From: Eutreptiella sp. 'Long Island Sound 2002'
Lineage: Eukaryota; Euglenozoa; Euglenophyceae; Eutreptiales; Eutreptiaceae
Direction of reading: 5' to 3'
NCBI GenBank assembly: GCA_964036045.1
Contig: OZ038385.1
Coordinates: forward strand, 744,001 to 808,000
DNA length: 64,000 nt
Position 1 is the stretch's first letter; every line of letters begins with the position of its first letter. The position numbers and the translations under genes were made by a program. Under the pieces are notes generated by a model, which was given only the letters and a program-made list of their open reading frames with translations, was not told where the DNA came from and ran no database searches. Shown in pieces: positions 21,784-34,076 of this stretch.

Positions 21784-24700
21784 TAAAACGACTGCCACGG
21801 GCAGGAAGTACATGCCCAAGAGGAACGTAGCAGTCACAAACAGCAGCAAATCACAGGTTAGCAGATTCCCTGCCAGCGGGAATCGAACCTACGCAGGCAA
21901 TCTCGGAGCCGGCCGCATGACCGCTGAAGTAGCTTCGATCGATGGGAATCGAACCACCGCCGAAATACACAAATTGACGAACGGGATCCCGCAGGTCCCG
22001 CAATAAGTAGTAGGCGAAATCGCGAGCTGTTGCGCGTAGAGTCTGGTCCCTGCGTGTCGCATGAGGCATGTGGGGTCCAGCAGGTAAAGGCAGGTAGTTT
22101 TTCAAAGAATTAAAACTAAAGGCAAAGTGAAATCACACTTTTAAACAAAACTGAAGGTAATGGTACATGCGAAGCGGTGCGATGCGACAGTGCCAAAATT
22201 TGACTTTTGACAAAGAAAAGCCAGCAACAGGGACAGGAGACACTGACAGCAACTTAGGACTGTGCCTGCAGCAGGGAGCACGTGGGGAAACAAAGGCAGA
22301 GGTCAGGGATGCATGACTGATTTGTGCTCGCCACTGTCTTGTGCATGCCTAGGCCACTTAACAAACACGGCCACGATGGCCCACCGTGCGCGCGGTAGCT
22401 CACTAATTAGAGGAAAGAGGTCACGATGGCCTCAGGGTAAAAGAGCCGCTGCAAACACTAGGCACAAAGAAAAACACGGGTACGATGCCCACACCTTCCA
22501 CCTTCGTGCTTTAGACAGTTTATGAGAGCTTGTATGTGCTTGATGTTGCTTGATGTGCTTGATTTAACGCTTGCATTAACGAGTGAGTTCTTGCTTGTAA
22601 GATGTAAGCTTGCTTGCTCACTTGCTTGTAAATTCCGAGACAAGGCCTAGCCAAAGGCCCACTTGCAAACTGAACCGACACACAAGAAAAATGAAACGAA
22701 GGCCGGTGTGCCTTGTGTGTGGATTGCCGGGAAACCAGCCACGGCTGTGGCTAAATGCTACGGGCACGGCTCAGCCAAGGGCCGTGTCCGTGTGGATGCT
22801 TAATTTAGCATGTGTGTCACACGTGATGCACCACGTAGAGGGTAAAGGAGGAGGTACGGAGATGGGATGAGGGTGTGAGTAGACACACTTAAATAGACAA
22901 ACCTCATAACCATGTAATAATAACCTGACCTCACTGCTAACCCCTCACCTAGGAGCCATACTACGTATATATATCATATATACACATAATAGAGCGATGC
23001 ACAGCGACAAACACAAGACACACTTGTGCGCGCACACCCACTGGCAGGGCCCGGGGGCACACACTCGCCCGGAGGGCATCACAGAGTGTGGGTCTCGCGG
23101 TGGCGGCCTTGGGGCATGTGATGGTGGCACTCCACACGTACGGCACGTGCAAGAGTTTCCACAAACTACCCACGTACACACAACAAACAGTAAGCATATC
23201 CACAATAGAACACGTGTATAGATACGCCACCTTGTTGCTTGGTGTTCGTGTGTGTCTTGGGGGCGTGCGTATAAACACTTAGGTTAGCTTGCGTGTTACC
23301 TTTGTCGGTGGGTGTGCAACCGGCGGGCCGTAGCGCAGGGGGTCACCTCCAGGTCTCAAATTGGGGAGGTCGCCCGTACGGTCCCGCTGGTGAATCAGCC
23401 CACCCTACTCCCCGGGGGCACGATGACACGCCCCGAAGGAGTTTTACTCCCCCAACCCCTCTACACCGTGTATGACGGATTCATGTTTACACCTCCGTGT
23501 GTAAACTTGGGCCGGTGTACACGGCTACAAAACCCCAAAGGTAGGTGTCAACCTAGGTCTTGCTTGCTCGGGGGGCGGGTGATAACCAACGTAATAGGCA
23601 ACCATATAATCCCGTAACTAAATTAATGGCATGCGCACACACACGCTACCATTGGCCACGGGCACACCCGGTTTTGGTGTGTCTCGGACAGAGAGACTCG
23701 TGTGTGTTGTGGAAATCCAAGTCCACGCACGGGTCTCTATAAAGAAAAATGCCACGCCCATATCCCAACCCGTTTGGTTGGGTGTTGGGATAGAGGACCC
23801 CTCGGATGTTGTGGAAATCCAAGTCCACTCGTGGGGAACTCTAGAGAAAACATTAATATACATATTCTCTCATAAACATATGCATGTGCACACTCGCCCT
23901 TTTCATCATATTGTTTGTTCCCTCTCGTTGCAGGCAGGAACTCCCCCGCGAAATTCATCAAGGACATGAAGAGCACACCCAGCCAGCATGCGGCCCCATG
24001 CAATGGCAATGGAGGGTACCCACTCCCAACCCGGGCACGCATAGCGACCGGGGACGAATACCCAGGCGGCGGAGACGGCCCAAATCCGCAACGCCACTCT
24101 TTGCCTTTGAAGACCCCACCCACTCATAGAGTGACGGGGCAAAGGCACCCATTGCAATTCATATTAGAATACTTGTATTGTAGAGGACGACCCCTCCCTC
24201 TAGGCTTAAGTCCTCGCCGTATGTAGTGGCAATTTTGCACGCCACGAAATTTTTTCCACGTAATGTGAGCCACACGAGTACTCCGTACTTTGTATACCTA
24301 CCCTCGTGTGGACAAGGGCAAATCGGTGGAAAACCATCACGCCCAACACAAAAAGGGAAAATGGGTTGTACCCGCCAACCCAACGAAGTTTTCAAGCCTT
24401 CGCCATTTTGAGCAAATGATTTAGCTCGTTGGCTTGGGTCACGGGTCAGGGACGGTCGTGGGGTCGTGGTTTCGGTACGGGGCGGCACTCCGAAACCTTG
24501 CAAACACCACCATGCGCACAACCCGGCAGAGTCTTCGGGCAGTGCTTGCCACGTTGTTAGCACCCTTGACAGGGGGCGTCATCGTGGGCAGGACTGACGG
24601 CAGTAGTCCTGGTGGTGGTAGGAGTGCTCCAGTAAGACCCAAGGATAGGGGTTTGAATGGCATTAAGACCCCCGAAAGAACACGTCCCACTTCCGCCCCA

Positions 24701-24936
24701 GGCTATATGCCACGCCAGCCCACCCCAAGGACTCTCAAGCCTTTAGCGGTGAGAGAGGTAGACGGTGGGGTAAACCTGCGGTACCCACCGCCCTGCTCCG
24801 GTGGGGATTTTTGTAACCGAGGAGCGCGCCGTGCATGCACATCTTCTTTCCTGTCTCCCACCGCTTCTCGCTCTCTCCTCCCTTCCCCAAACAATAATAT
24901 ATCCATATTGGTTAGGGTTTTCTTTTCGTGGCACGC
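21784..24936 (-). other. RT-D 3' untranslated region, 3.15 kb; no supported gene
   Basis: Lies between the integrase stop and the polypurine tract. Sense-strand ORFs are short, Cys- or Pro-rich and without recognisable motifs; I found no envelope signature (no signal peptide, fusion or membrane-anchor pattern I could trust). Two GGTTCGATTCC B-box words (about 21880-21890 and 21945-21955) flank an A-box-like word, suggesting a decayed tRNA-derived insert. A 22-bp word recurs at 23705-23726 and 23807-23828. Confidence 0.6.
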
Positions 24937-26180
24937 TCATGAGAGCGGTCCACCAAGGTGGGCAAGGATGTCAACGGTTTGGGTGAGATTCTGTTTCTGC
25001 AAGTAATCTCTCCAAACTTTGTTGTAGGATGGTAAGAAGGTTTCAACGGGTTCCTCGGTATCCCAATCTTTGGTATAACCCTCCCACCGCACCTTGAAGA
25101 GAAGTCTCTTGCGGTAAGTACGGTGACTTAATATTTTCTTGACATTATAGGTGTCCTCCTCAAACTGGGAGGGCACCCTAGCAACCTCCTCCGTGTAATT
25201 TAGAGGCACGGGGGAGCGAGGGGAGTTGACCGTTTTCATTAAACAATCAACGTGGACGTCAACTAACCTCCGTTGGTCCACTTGAATAACATAGAGGTCG
25301 TGCGCCTTCTTGGCCACAACCTCATAGGGCCCATCCCAATAGGGACAAGTCTTATCGCCAAGATTTTTGCGTTGGCGACGGACCCATACGCGGTCCCCTT
25401 TTGAGAAATTGGGGGACATCCTCCTACTCTTATTATACTTACGAGCCATTGTCTCTTGCACTTGAATCATAGCCCTCCGTGCAAGAGCAATAAGCTCCTC
25501 ACGCCGTTGGAAGTAGTGAGCGGCGTCTTGGGCCACCCCCTTAGGCTCAGCAAGAGGAGGCCCCTTAGTACGGTTGTGTTTACCAAACACAATCTCGTTA
25601 GGTGTATAACCTGAAGGACCTGTAGTCTCATGCCACGCTCGTACAACGGCGGGCAAAACCTCTACCCAATTGGTTTTCTTTTTCTTCAAGGTAATGGCTT
25701 TAGCAACGGCACGCCTTAGCTGCTTGCCAGTATTTTCGGCCTTGCCATTACCTTGGTGCCTACCCGCGAGACACATAGTCGAGCGGGCACCAATCTTAGA
25801 ACAAAGGGTTTGGAAATATTGGCTCACAAATTGTGGCCCACGGTCGGAGCATATTTCACGAGGGGCTCCGAACCTATCCACCCAGCGCTCCATTACCAAA
25901 TGGGCCGCTCTTCTCCCCGTTAGCCCTTCATCCTTGTCTCCATGACGGGGTTTAGGAATAGGGATCGCGATGAGGTAGCCGGAAAGCCGGCATACACATA
26001 GGAGCATTCGGTCATACACCTCTCCATCGTGGGAGGTGGAAGGGTAGTGAAACACATCAAGCGCTATGGAGTCAATGGGCTCCATAGGTATAGGCATAGG
26101 GGTCATGTACCCTTGCTTGCGCTTGGTGTCATGCGTGTGAATGGCACATGAGGGACACGTTTGACATTGCAGTTCCACTG
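24937..26180 (-). CDS. RT-D integrase core and chromodomain (3' exon)
   Basis: It begins after the intron candidate with the C-x2-C half of the zinc finger (CQTCPSC). The DDE core follows: LDVF, SDRGPQF and KAENT. Next is a GPY/F module (YWDGPYEVV), then a C-terminal chromodomain of about 50 residues (YNVKKILSHRTYRKRLLFKV, then WEGYTKDWDTEEP). In chromoviruses this domain guides integration to particular chromatin; that role is inferred here from the family. The stop is at 24937. It shares its frame with the RT part upstream if the 105-bp intron is removed. Confidence 0.88.
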
Positions 26181-26285
26181 CTTTGTAGGGTTTTTGTGTG
26201 GCATCCCTTTGTTAGGGCTCTGCCTTTGCAGCAGCAGTGCTTACGCTTTGTTGTGCGTGTGAGGATTATTATCTGAACCCCTCAC
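26181..26285 (-). other. Predicted 105-bp GT-AG intron in RT-D pol
   Basis: The sense sequence starts GTGAGG and ends CAAAG, with a CTAAC branch-point word about 35 nt from the 3' end. Read through, it contains three in-frame stops (UAA, UAA, UAA). Removing it keeps the frame and leaves H-x3-H-x23-C-x2-C, the normal spacing of the integrase zinc finger. A stop-bearing insertion is the alternative. Confidence 0.6.
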
Positions 26286-29163
26286 CTTCCACGCCATGGT
26301 TAATTTCCTTCCAGTGTTTTTCCACACTGGAGGTAGTTAAGTGAAATGCATCATGGTATTCGGCTACCAAACGATGCACTAGCGGCGTAGGAACACACCA
26401 CCGTCCATTACGGACGAGCTTGTTATCCACCAACCTCACTCCATCTTGGAAGCTCCCATTCAAGGCATCTTGCCACATTTGCTTGTAGCGTTGACAATTT
26501 GGGTAGTGTTTAGCCCAATTTATCTCAAAAACATTGGGAGCATCCTCCCCATGTATAGGAGTTGCTTTCTTGTGGGACTTCCAAGATTTTTTTATCTTGA
26601 CAATTCGCTCCAGTCTCCGAAGCTTTCTCTTTTGCTTCGTCCCCCCCCCCACTGGAGGCGAAGCCAGAGGGGGTGGATCACACGCGGGTGCCCCTTGAGC
26701 CCGAGGCGCCGCTTTAGACCTAGTAACAACGGGCGCCACAACCGCCCTAAATACAAGGGGGCGGGCGAGAAGTTCCTCCTTCTCGGCCGCCATCATGTCC
26801 CGCACATCCTCGGCCGCTTGGGCCGTCCCATGTATGGACACATCACCCAACGCCGGGTTAGCAGGGTAAGCCCAACGGGACAAGAAATCACCCACGGGGT
26901 TCACTGGCCCCGGAGTGTAAACCACATGGAGGTCGAATTTAGAGAACAATTCATGCCAACGCGCTTGGCGTGGAGAGGGACCCCCCACGGTTTTGAGGTC
27001 CTCCGTAGCCCAATTTTCAAGGCTACGGTGGTCCGTACGGACCTCCACGCGCTTGTTCCCCACCCAACCATGCCATTTTAAAAGCGCCGCCACTATGGCG
27101 TAGCATTCTTTCTCCCGAGGGCTCCAATTCAATTGGCTGCCTGACAATTTGCGGGAGAAAAAGGCAAGGGGGCGTAGGGCACCATCGGGACCTTCCTGCT
27201 GTAGGGCCGCCCCCACCGCCCAATTACTAGCGTCCGGGGTGAGGACAAAGTCCTTATCCCAATCGGCTAGTTGGAGGGGAACAATATCCGTAATAGCACG
27301 CTTGAGCTTCAAAAAGGCCTCGTTAGCCGAAGCATTCCACGTTAGGCCTATCTTTTTGCCATTCTTATGCTTAGGCAAATCCTTCAACATATTAATCAAA
27401 GGGGTAGCTATGGAGGCGTAGTGTTGGACATAGCCCGAATAATAGTTGGCGAGCCCCAAGAACCCCCGGAGCTCCCGAGCATTATCCGGTTTGTCCCAAC
27501 GCTCAAGCGCCAACATTTTCCCTGGCGCCGGCCGACGTGTGCCATTTTCCAACACATGGCCACAAAACTCAACCGAACGAACAAGGAAATCGGTTTTGCT
27601 AACCGAAGCAACCAACTCCTCTTTTCGTAGCCTATCCAACACGGCACGCACGTCGCGGTCGTGGTTAGCCAATAGCTCCTCCTCCGTCGCACCGGAGGAA
27701 CCAATAATAATATCATCAATATATACGTCCGCACAATCCAAACCCTGCAAAACATGGTCCATGACCCGTTGAAAAATAGCGGGCCCATTCTTGATACCCA
27801 TAGGCATAACACGCCATTGGTATCGCTTACCCGCCAAATTCATGGCGGTCTTAGCCCGGGATTCAGGGTGAAGGGGAATTTGATGAAACCCTTTACTCAA
27901 GTCCACAATAGTGAAAATCTTGTGTTTGGATTGATTTTCCAACATGTTTTCTATCAGGGGGAGGGGGTGTGCGTCGGGCAAGGTAGCCTCATTAAGTTGG
28001 CGGTAGTCCACCACGAGGCGCCACTTTCCTTTCTCTTTCTTGGGCACAACGAAACCGTTGGACGCCCATTCGGAGGCAGGGCACGGCTCAATCCAGCCAC
28101 GAGCCAAAAAGTCCTCCACTATTTCTTGCTCCGCCGCAGCACGCTCCCCCACCAACCGTATAGGCTTCACGGACTTGGGTTTGGCGTTCGGGTATAGGTC
28201 AAGTTTAGCAAACCCCAACCGCTCCGTACCACGGACCTTAGGGTGTTCCTGGTCCGGACGGAGACGAACCTCCCCACTAAAAACATCCCGCTCATAGTCC
28301 GCGAGGATGCGTTTCCTCATGAGCTCCACCTCCGGAGACACAATAGGCTCTTGGGTGGTGACAACGCCACCCACACGAGAAGCCGCCAACAATCGTGTGG
28401 CGCCTTTACGTTTCCGGTAACGCTTAACGGTAGTGGCCCTCCCACCCAATAACTCTCGTTCAATTTTCGCAATGCGTGAACGCACGCATTCTTGTGCCTC
28501 CAAATCTTCGGGGGTAGGATCAAGAGTAACGGGTGCGAGGAGTTTTGTATGGGTCGCCTGATACGTGAGGGTGCGCACCGAAGCCAAATGGTTAGGCACC
28601 CTTTCATCCTCCGACTCTTCCTCCGAGGTCATGCCCGGCTCGCCATCCGTGTTGGGGTTAGAGACGGCCGGTGCCAAAACGGAGGCCACATGACATTTAG
28701 TGGCCGCCAAATTTTCCTCCGCAATACCACCGTCCACGTATAGCGCCACCGTGGACCAACCCCGTTGAGGAAGGGGCGTGAGGTGGTCATTCTGATAGAG
28801 ACAGGCTTTAGTCTCTGGCCCAGGAAGGTGGTACCCTTGCAAAGTAATTTCCATAAGGGGTTTCCACCACTCCCTATGTGTCCACTTCGGCCCTACGACG
28901 ATGGCTCGTAGTTTTTCTTGCCGAATTTTCCGAACACAATCGGAAAACCGATGATGGGGAGGGCACATCCAATACAATTTAGAGGGGTCCGCGGGAGTGG
29001 AAAAGAAATCTTCAAGCGGCGAAACCCAACGGGTAGCCTTGGCCATACCCGGGACCCTATTGAAGGCGTCCACGTCGGGGTTTTTGCCAAATTGTTTCTT
29101 GACACGTGCGGCCCAATATGGCGTGAGGCCATAGTCAGACTGGGTCCACATGGACCCATCACG
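26286..29163 (-). CDS. pol: RT-D pol: extra domain, RT, RNase H, start of integrase
   Basis: Open frame with the extra domain at 28728-29163 (VDAFNRVPG, YWMCPPHHRF, VVGPKW, ending YVDGG), reverse transcriptase at about 27500-28260 with LVVDYRQLN and YIDD at 27712-27723, and RNase H at about 26880-27260 (TPDASN, EKECYA, TDHRS, VGDFLSRW). A basic linker then reaches the first His pair of the integrase zinc finger (EYHDAFH). The catalytic residues I checked are all present. The upstream join to the protease is disturbed by a small indel in a CG run near 29163-29175. Confidence 0.9.
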
Positions 29164-29998
29164 CGCGTAGGTAGAACATCACGGGCAAGGGCTTCGGGAG
29201 CAAATTCAACGAGCTCCAAAGCACAAGCCCGGTCCTGTACGGGGGCCACGGAGGAAGCGGTCAAGGCATAGGATATGTGTTTCTCGGCCTCAACACGGTT
29301 AGGCGGTTCGCCACCAGGGGGCGTAACCACAATGGCCGGGGCAGGGTGCGTAGGAGCGACCGCCCCAATGACTGCACGGTTAGGCCCCACACGGACTGAC
29401 GTGACACCTTACCATGAATGGGTTTCACCAAAAATGGTTTGCCGGTTCGTGGAGCCTCACGGAAGTCCTCAATCCAAAAACGGGGGTGCACTGGATGGTG
29501 AGAGTACAAACAATTGAAACGGGCAAAATGGCTCACACAATGTTCGTAACCCCATGGGTGCCCCAAAACCATATCCCAAGGTAAATTCGGGACAAGGTAC
29601 GGGGACACGCCATACTGGGCAACACGAGGAAGTGAAACACTACCATCCACAACCCCCGTAAATTGAATTTTGACGTCTATTTGCTCGTCCCCCCCTGGCA
29701 AAGGCGTCTCATTATCTGCTTGGAGTAGGCGCCTCCGTTGGGGGGATTCATATTTTTCGGAGAGTTGGTCTCCAAAAACATTGGGGTTGGCCAAAGCGAC
29801 CGCTTGGCACCCAAAATCCACCAAAACACGGAGGGCCTTGCGTTCTCCATTGGGCAAAACAACCTGAACGGAAAGTTCGGTTTGAATCTCACTAGTCACT
29901 ATATGCCCCTTCATGACTCTCGATGGAACGAGAGCCACGGTAGTGTCACAGGGGTGCCCGAGGTTTTCTTCTTTCGAAGGGGGCGCCTCTGGGCACCT
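29164..29998 (-). pseudogene. RT-D protease and linker (frameshifted)
   Basis: It starts right after the gag UAG in the gag frame. The protease core at 29810-29818 reads V-L-V-D-F-G-C, so the usual DTG/DSG is DFG; the Asp is kept. Coding appears to change frame near 29395-29425 and again at 29163-29175. The middle stretch (PAPAIVVTPPGGEPPN, VEAEKHISYA) still looks coding. A GT at 29424 and an AG at about 29384, with a CTAAC word between, would restore the frame as a 41-bp intron, but that is very short. The second break fits a 2-bp change in cgcgcg. Confidence 0.7.
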
Positions 29999-30001
29999 CT
30001 A
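29999..30001 (-). other. RT-D gag/protease junction: in-frame UAG
   Basis: The sense sequence is TAG AGG TGC. Gag and protease lie in the same frame on either side. Confidence 0.8.
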
Positions 30002-33000
30002 CCAACGTCCGCGCCCGTTCGGCGCTCCCTTGCCTCCTTTATCGCCCTTGCCGCCGCCACCCTTATAACCACCACCACCCTTATCACCACCGCCACCCTT
30101 ATCGCCACCCTTAGGCTTACCACCTTTAGACTTACCCGCAATGTTCCAACGAGTGTCATTGCACGGAGAATTAGGCTTACACGTCCAAAAGGTGGTATTG
30201 GTGGCACCCCAATCAATCCAAGACATGTCCATATCCGTTTGTTTACGTGTTTTCCAATGTTTGGAACACGGAACCCAAAAGGTAGGTGGCGGTTTAGCCC
30301 CGGGGTCGACGGGTTTCTTCGCCGGAGGTTTAGAGTGACCCACGGCGTTGACGGAGGTGTCAGCGGGTTCGAAGGTGTCAGGGTCCGCCGTAGCCTCCGC
30401 ATTAACCGCATGCACCGCGGTTTTATTGTGAGAAGGGCGATGAGTGTACGTCACCGTCGTCTTGTCTCCTTTATTGAGGCGTTCGAGGGCTTCCCTCTCT
30501 GACACGCTTTTATGGGCAAGGGCGTAGATTTCCGCAGGCTTCAAACGAGGCCTACGTTGCTCCACTTTCATAGTGTAGCCGCGTGTGTGAGGTGTGTTGT
30601 TGAGTTTCAAGATCCACTCCTGGAGAGCCGGGTCTTTGCAGTCAACTATCACCCCCGGCCCCGAATAGGAAACAATCTCAGGAACCGTAGTGCAAGCTTG
30701 AGCGCTATATTTCCTGAGTTCTTTTTCGAACGGGGCGCGACCCGGCGAAGGGTCAAGGCCACTAAAATCCACCACATAGCTGTCTGGGCTATTCTTAGCC
30801 TCTTGCTTGACGACCTTCTCCTTGATCCACGGGAGCTTGCTTAGGAGCTGCTCCCGGATCACGTGGGGACGAGTCTCATTGCTCAGAGGCAACAAACGTT
30901 GCCAACGAGCATAGAAATCTTCAAGGTCGATGAGGGTCACTTGCCCTCTAACCACCCTGGGGGTGAGGGCTCGCCATCTTTCATCAGCCCTTGAGGGGTC
31001 ATACTCGTGGAAACGTTGTTCCAAAAAGTCCCACAACTCTTTGAGGGTGGGGGCCGTGCGTGTGTGGTGGGTGGCCTCGGCAACCCGGGCGTTGATGATC
31101 GCCTTTAGCCATGGGGGCAAGGTACTCAAAATCATTTTTGCCCCGTTGGCCTTTCGGTACATGGTATCACACCCCCCCAACCATTGTTGAAGCTTCTCCA
31201 CCCACTCGTCGTAGCACTCTAGCTGCCCATTAAATTGCGGTTTAGGCATATCACTATCCTCCACCGCTTTGGTGTAACTATTTTGCACCATAGGCATTTG
31301 GTACGGGTGGTAAGCAGGGGGAGCCATGGTTGGGGGTGCACCTCCACTTGCACTTGGTGCAACTTTCACTGGAGAGACTGTACACGTATCCGTAGGATGA
31401 GAGGGCGTGTACGAAGGTTTCCCAGGGGAAGTGAAAACATTTTTCGTGAGGGGATTAATGTTCCCCAACGAAGAGGTGTTCTCCTCTTCATTGGCCCACG
31501 GGGCCGTAGGCTCCGTGGGGTGTTCTTCGCCCTTAGGCGTCGCCCTCCACTCGGGAACAGCACGTTCCTTCTGCTTTTCGGCGATTCCCCTCCACGATGT
31601 AGGTTCTTGGGGGTGGGGGTGTTCGTGGTGTTCTTCCCCCCCCCTCGGCCACCCCGAATCCGGACAAGCGTTCGGATGGTAGATGCAATCGCGGGATGGG
31701 TGGACGGAGAAAGGAAGGACACACCCACCACCGGATGAACCGGATGGCGCGCCCATGGGCGCCGTAGGCGCCGCCGGTGTAGGATCAGGAACGGGCGGAG
31801 GCGCCGATGGCGGGGGTGGGACCACCGTAACGGGTTCCGCAGGCGTGGAGTACCAGTGGTCCCACGCATCGATCCTAGATGCAACGGCGGTGTAACGTGC
31901 AGCGAGCGACTCCACTGCGCTAAAGCACTTAGCCGTGTTGCCGTTGGACATCTTAAGATGATCCGACACACTAGCCTCCACCGCCTTAGAATCCCGTTGG
32001 TAGCCCTGAACCACCGCGTCAAACTTAGCCAACGTAGACAAGATTTGGGTCATCCGGTCCCCGTAGGACTGACTGATGCCCACGGTAGAGGCTACTGCCT
32101 GAGAAAGTTCCTGATGGGATCGCTGCAACTCCAGATTCTGATTTCGCAGGTCCCTCACCTGTGCCATCAGAGATTGGATGCACGTTTCGTAGTGCACCAC
32201 ACACCGGGGACAGCCACAGGTGTGCTGTAGGTCGTCCTCCCCCCGCGTAGGAGTGGGGCCCCCAGAATGTCGAAAAGATGGACCCCCCCCTCCACGAGGA
32301 GGAGATGAGCCACCACCGCCCCCCCCAGCAGCCCCCCCTGCCACGGAGGGACCAGAGGGCCCCCCCGCAGGGCGAGACGGGAGTGTGGGGCGCGCAGCAA
32401 CAGGCGCTGGCGCCCCCCCACTAGAGGGATGTCCCCCCCCCGAACCCCCACCATTAGATGGCCGAACCAGGTGCGGGATTCCCTGCACGTGCTCGATGTA
32501 AGCCACCTGGCGGTGGCGGGCTGACGGCGGAGGGGGAACATGACCAACAGTATTCCGTCGCGGCGGTGGGGGTGGGGAATCGTCCACCACAATATACTGT
32601 GGTGACTCATGAACCACCATAGGTGATCGAGTTCTCGGATGGGAAGCAAAAACAGGCTCCGATCCCGTTGCAACCTCTGGATCCCCCCCCCAATTGGGCA
32701 GTTGGGGGTCCTCCGTAGGAGATGTATTTGTGGGGGGAGAGACCAAATTTATTGGGGGGGTTGCTGAACCTCCCTCCACCTGATTCCCTCCCCCCCAGCT
32801 TAGATTGTTGACCTTCGGCATTGCCGGAGAATCATCCACTAGGGATGGTCGATCTTTCGTGCCACTCATAGGCACTGGAGATGTAGTACCGGCCCGGTCC
32901 CCCGCAGGCTCCGGAGATTCCACGACAAGACACGGGCGGTTTTTGACGCCGCTCATAGGCACCGGGGACTCTTCCACAACAATCAACCGAGGGGCCGGAG

Positions 33001-33964
33001 AGTCCTCCACCGTGATGTAGTGGGGGGCCGGGGATTCTTCCACCAGCATGGGGCGATCCCTGGTCCCTGACATAGGTTCAGGAGGTGCAGGCGACGAGGC
33101 AACGGAAAAAGGGGAATGATGGAGTTCATGACGTTCCAACACTCCAATCTCCTCCTCCTCATCGTCGTTCCACTGCTCCACCGCCAGGGGGAACCACTGG
33201 TCACACTCATCCTCCTCGATTTGCGCGGGGGATTCCTCGATGATCGTAGGATTTAGCCTGGATCCGCTCGGGGGATTGGGATACGCTCCCAAGGCAGGAG
33301 ATTCCTCCACCAGGGAGGGAAACCGCCGCGATCCACTCATTGGAGTGGGCGACGATTCCACCACAGTGGGGTTCTGCTTAGTCCCCGACAGGGCTTGCTG
33401 GATCAGGGCCACGGCCTCTCGAGCCGGACCCAGATGGCCATGGGGATCAGGCGTGAGCGCGAGGACTCGACGGTTTTCAGCGTCGAGTTGGTCAACAATG
33501 GGGCTGATGGGCCCTGCCGCAAACAGGTTTTTTCTGACCTGAGGCTCTGGCAACCCCCCTAGCGACGGAGGAGTGCCAGAGTCGACCACGATAGGCCCCA
33601 TTGGCGAAGCCATCGTACCCCAGTCGGCAGCGCGTGAGGGCGCAGCGTTCGTACGCTCGATCACCCCAGTAGACAAGTCGATTACTGCCCGATGCTCGGC
33701 GCTAGTAACGGTTCCCGAGCCCATAATAGGCCATTGTGGTCCTCTTATCGCTCCCTGAGGGTGGCCGTCTATTTCCCCCCCAACCATCCCAGGTACACCA
33801 GCTGGATTTCGAGGATGGGGGGCCCCGATGGGAACATTCGGGGATTTCGGAAACTTAGGATTTGTAGCCACTTGGGGCTTGGCCCGTTTTTGCGGCCCCT
33901 GCCCGGTCGATGGGGTCAGGGCCGAGGAGGTCCTGAGAGTGGGGACCTGGACACCCTCAGCCAT
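30002..33964 (-). CDS. gag: RT-D gag, long, with repeated VEESP-type motifs
   Basis: The first ATG after the primer site is at 33962-33964 (MAEGVQVP); the frame is also open back into the LTR, but that part should not be translated as gag. The N-terminal third (32560-33595) is disordered and repeats a motif of hydrophobic triplet plus acidic-Ser-Pro about eleven times (SLVEESPA, ITVEDSP, IVVEESP, IVVDDSP), often with PMSGxxxRP spacers. A Cys-x-Cys-x2-Cys segment and coiled coil follow (about 31850-32240). The capsid region starts near 31250 (MPKPQFNGQ). The C-terminus lacks a CCHC knuckle and ends in a Gly/Lys-rich tail (about 30005-30120), which may bind RNA instead. It ends at UAG 29999. 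Confidence 0.85.
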
Positions 33965-34063
33965 CCCTCCCGGGGAAGAGATTTTAACTTGAATTTGTTC
34001 CACGAAATCTTGGACCGATCGTTTTCCGCGATGCCAAGCGCCCAACAGAGACGAAAAATTTTC
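33965..34063 (-). other. RT-D leader between primer site and gag ATG
   Basis: Short leader with no ATG in the gag frame; no other feature seen. Confidence 0.5.
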
Positions 34064-34076
34064 GCCTCTGCTACCA
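34064..34076 (-). promoter_or_regulatory. RT-D primer-binding site
   Basis: The sense sequence TGGTAGCAGAGGC begins at the base after the 5' LTR. It resembles, but is not identical to, the common initiator-Met site TGGTATCAGAGC. Confidence 0.8.

Noticed and set aside
21862-21960. tRNA gene in the RT-D 3' region
   Set aside because: A- and B-box words exist, but acceptor and anticodon stems do not pair. At best a decayed tRNA-derived insert.
21784-24936. Envelope-like third ORF of RT-D
   Set aside because: Only short ORFs, with no credible signal peptide, cleavage site or membrane anchor.
29384-29424. 41-bp intron between RT-D protease and RT
   Set aside because: GT, CTAAC and AG words are present and the frame would fit, but 41 bp is below usual intron length and a second frame change nearby points to indels. 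Kept only as a possibility.
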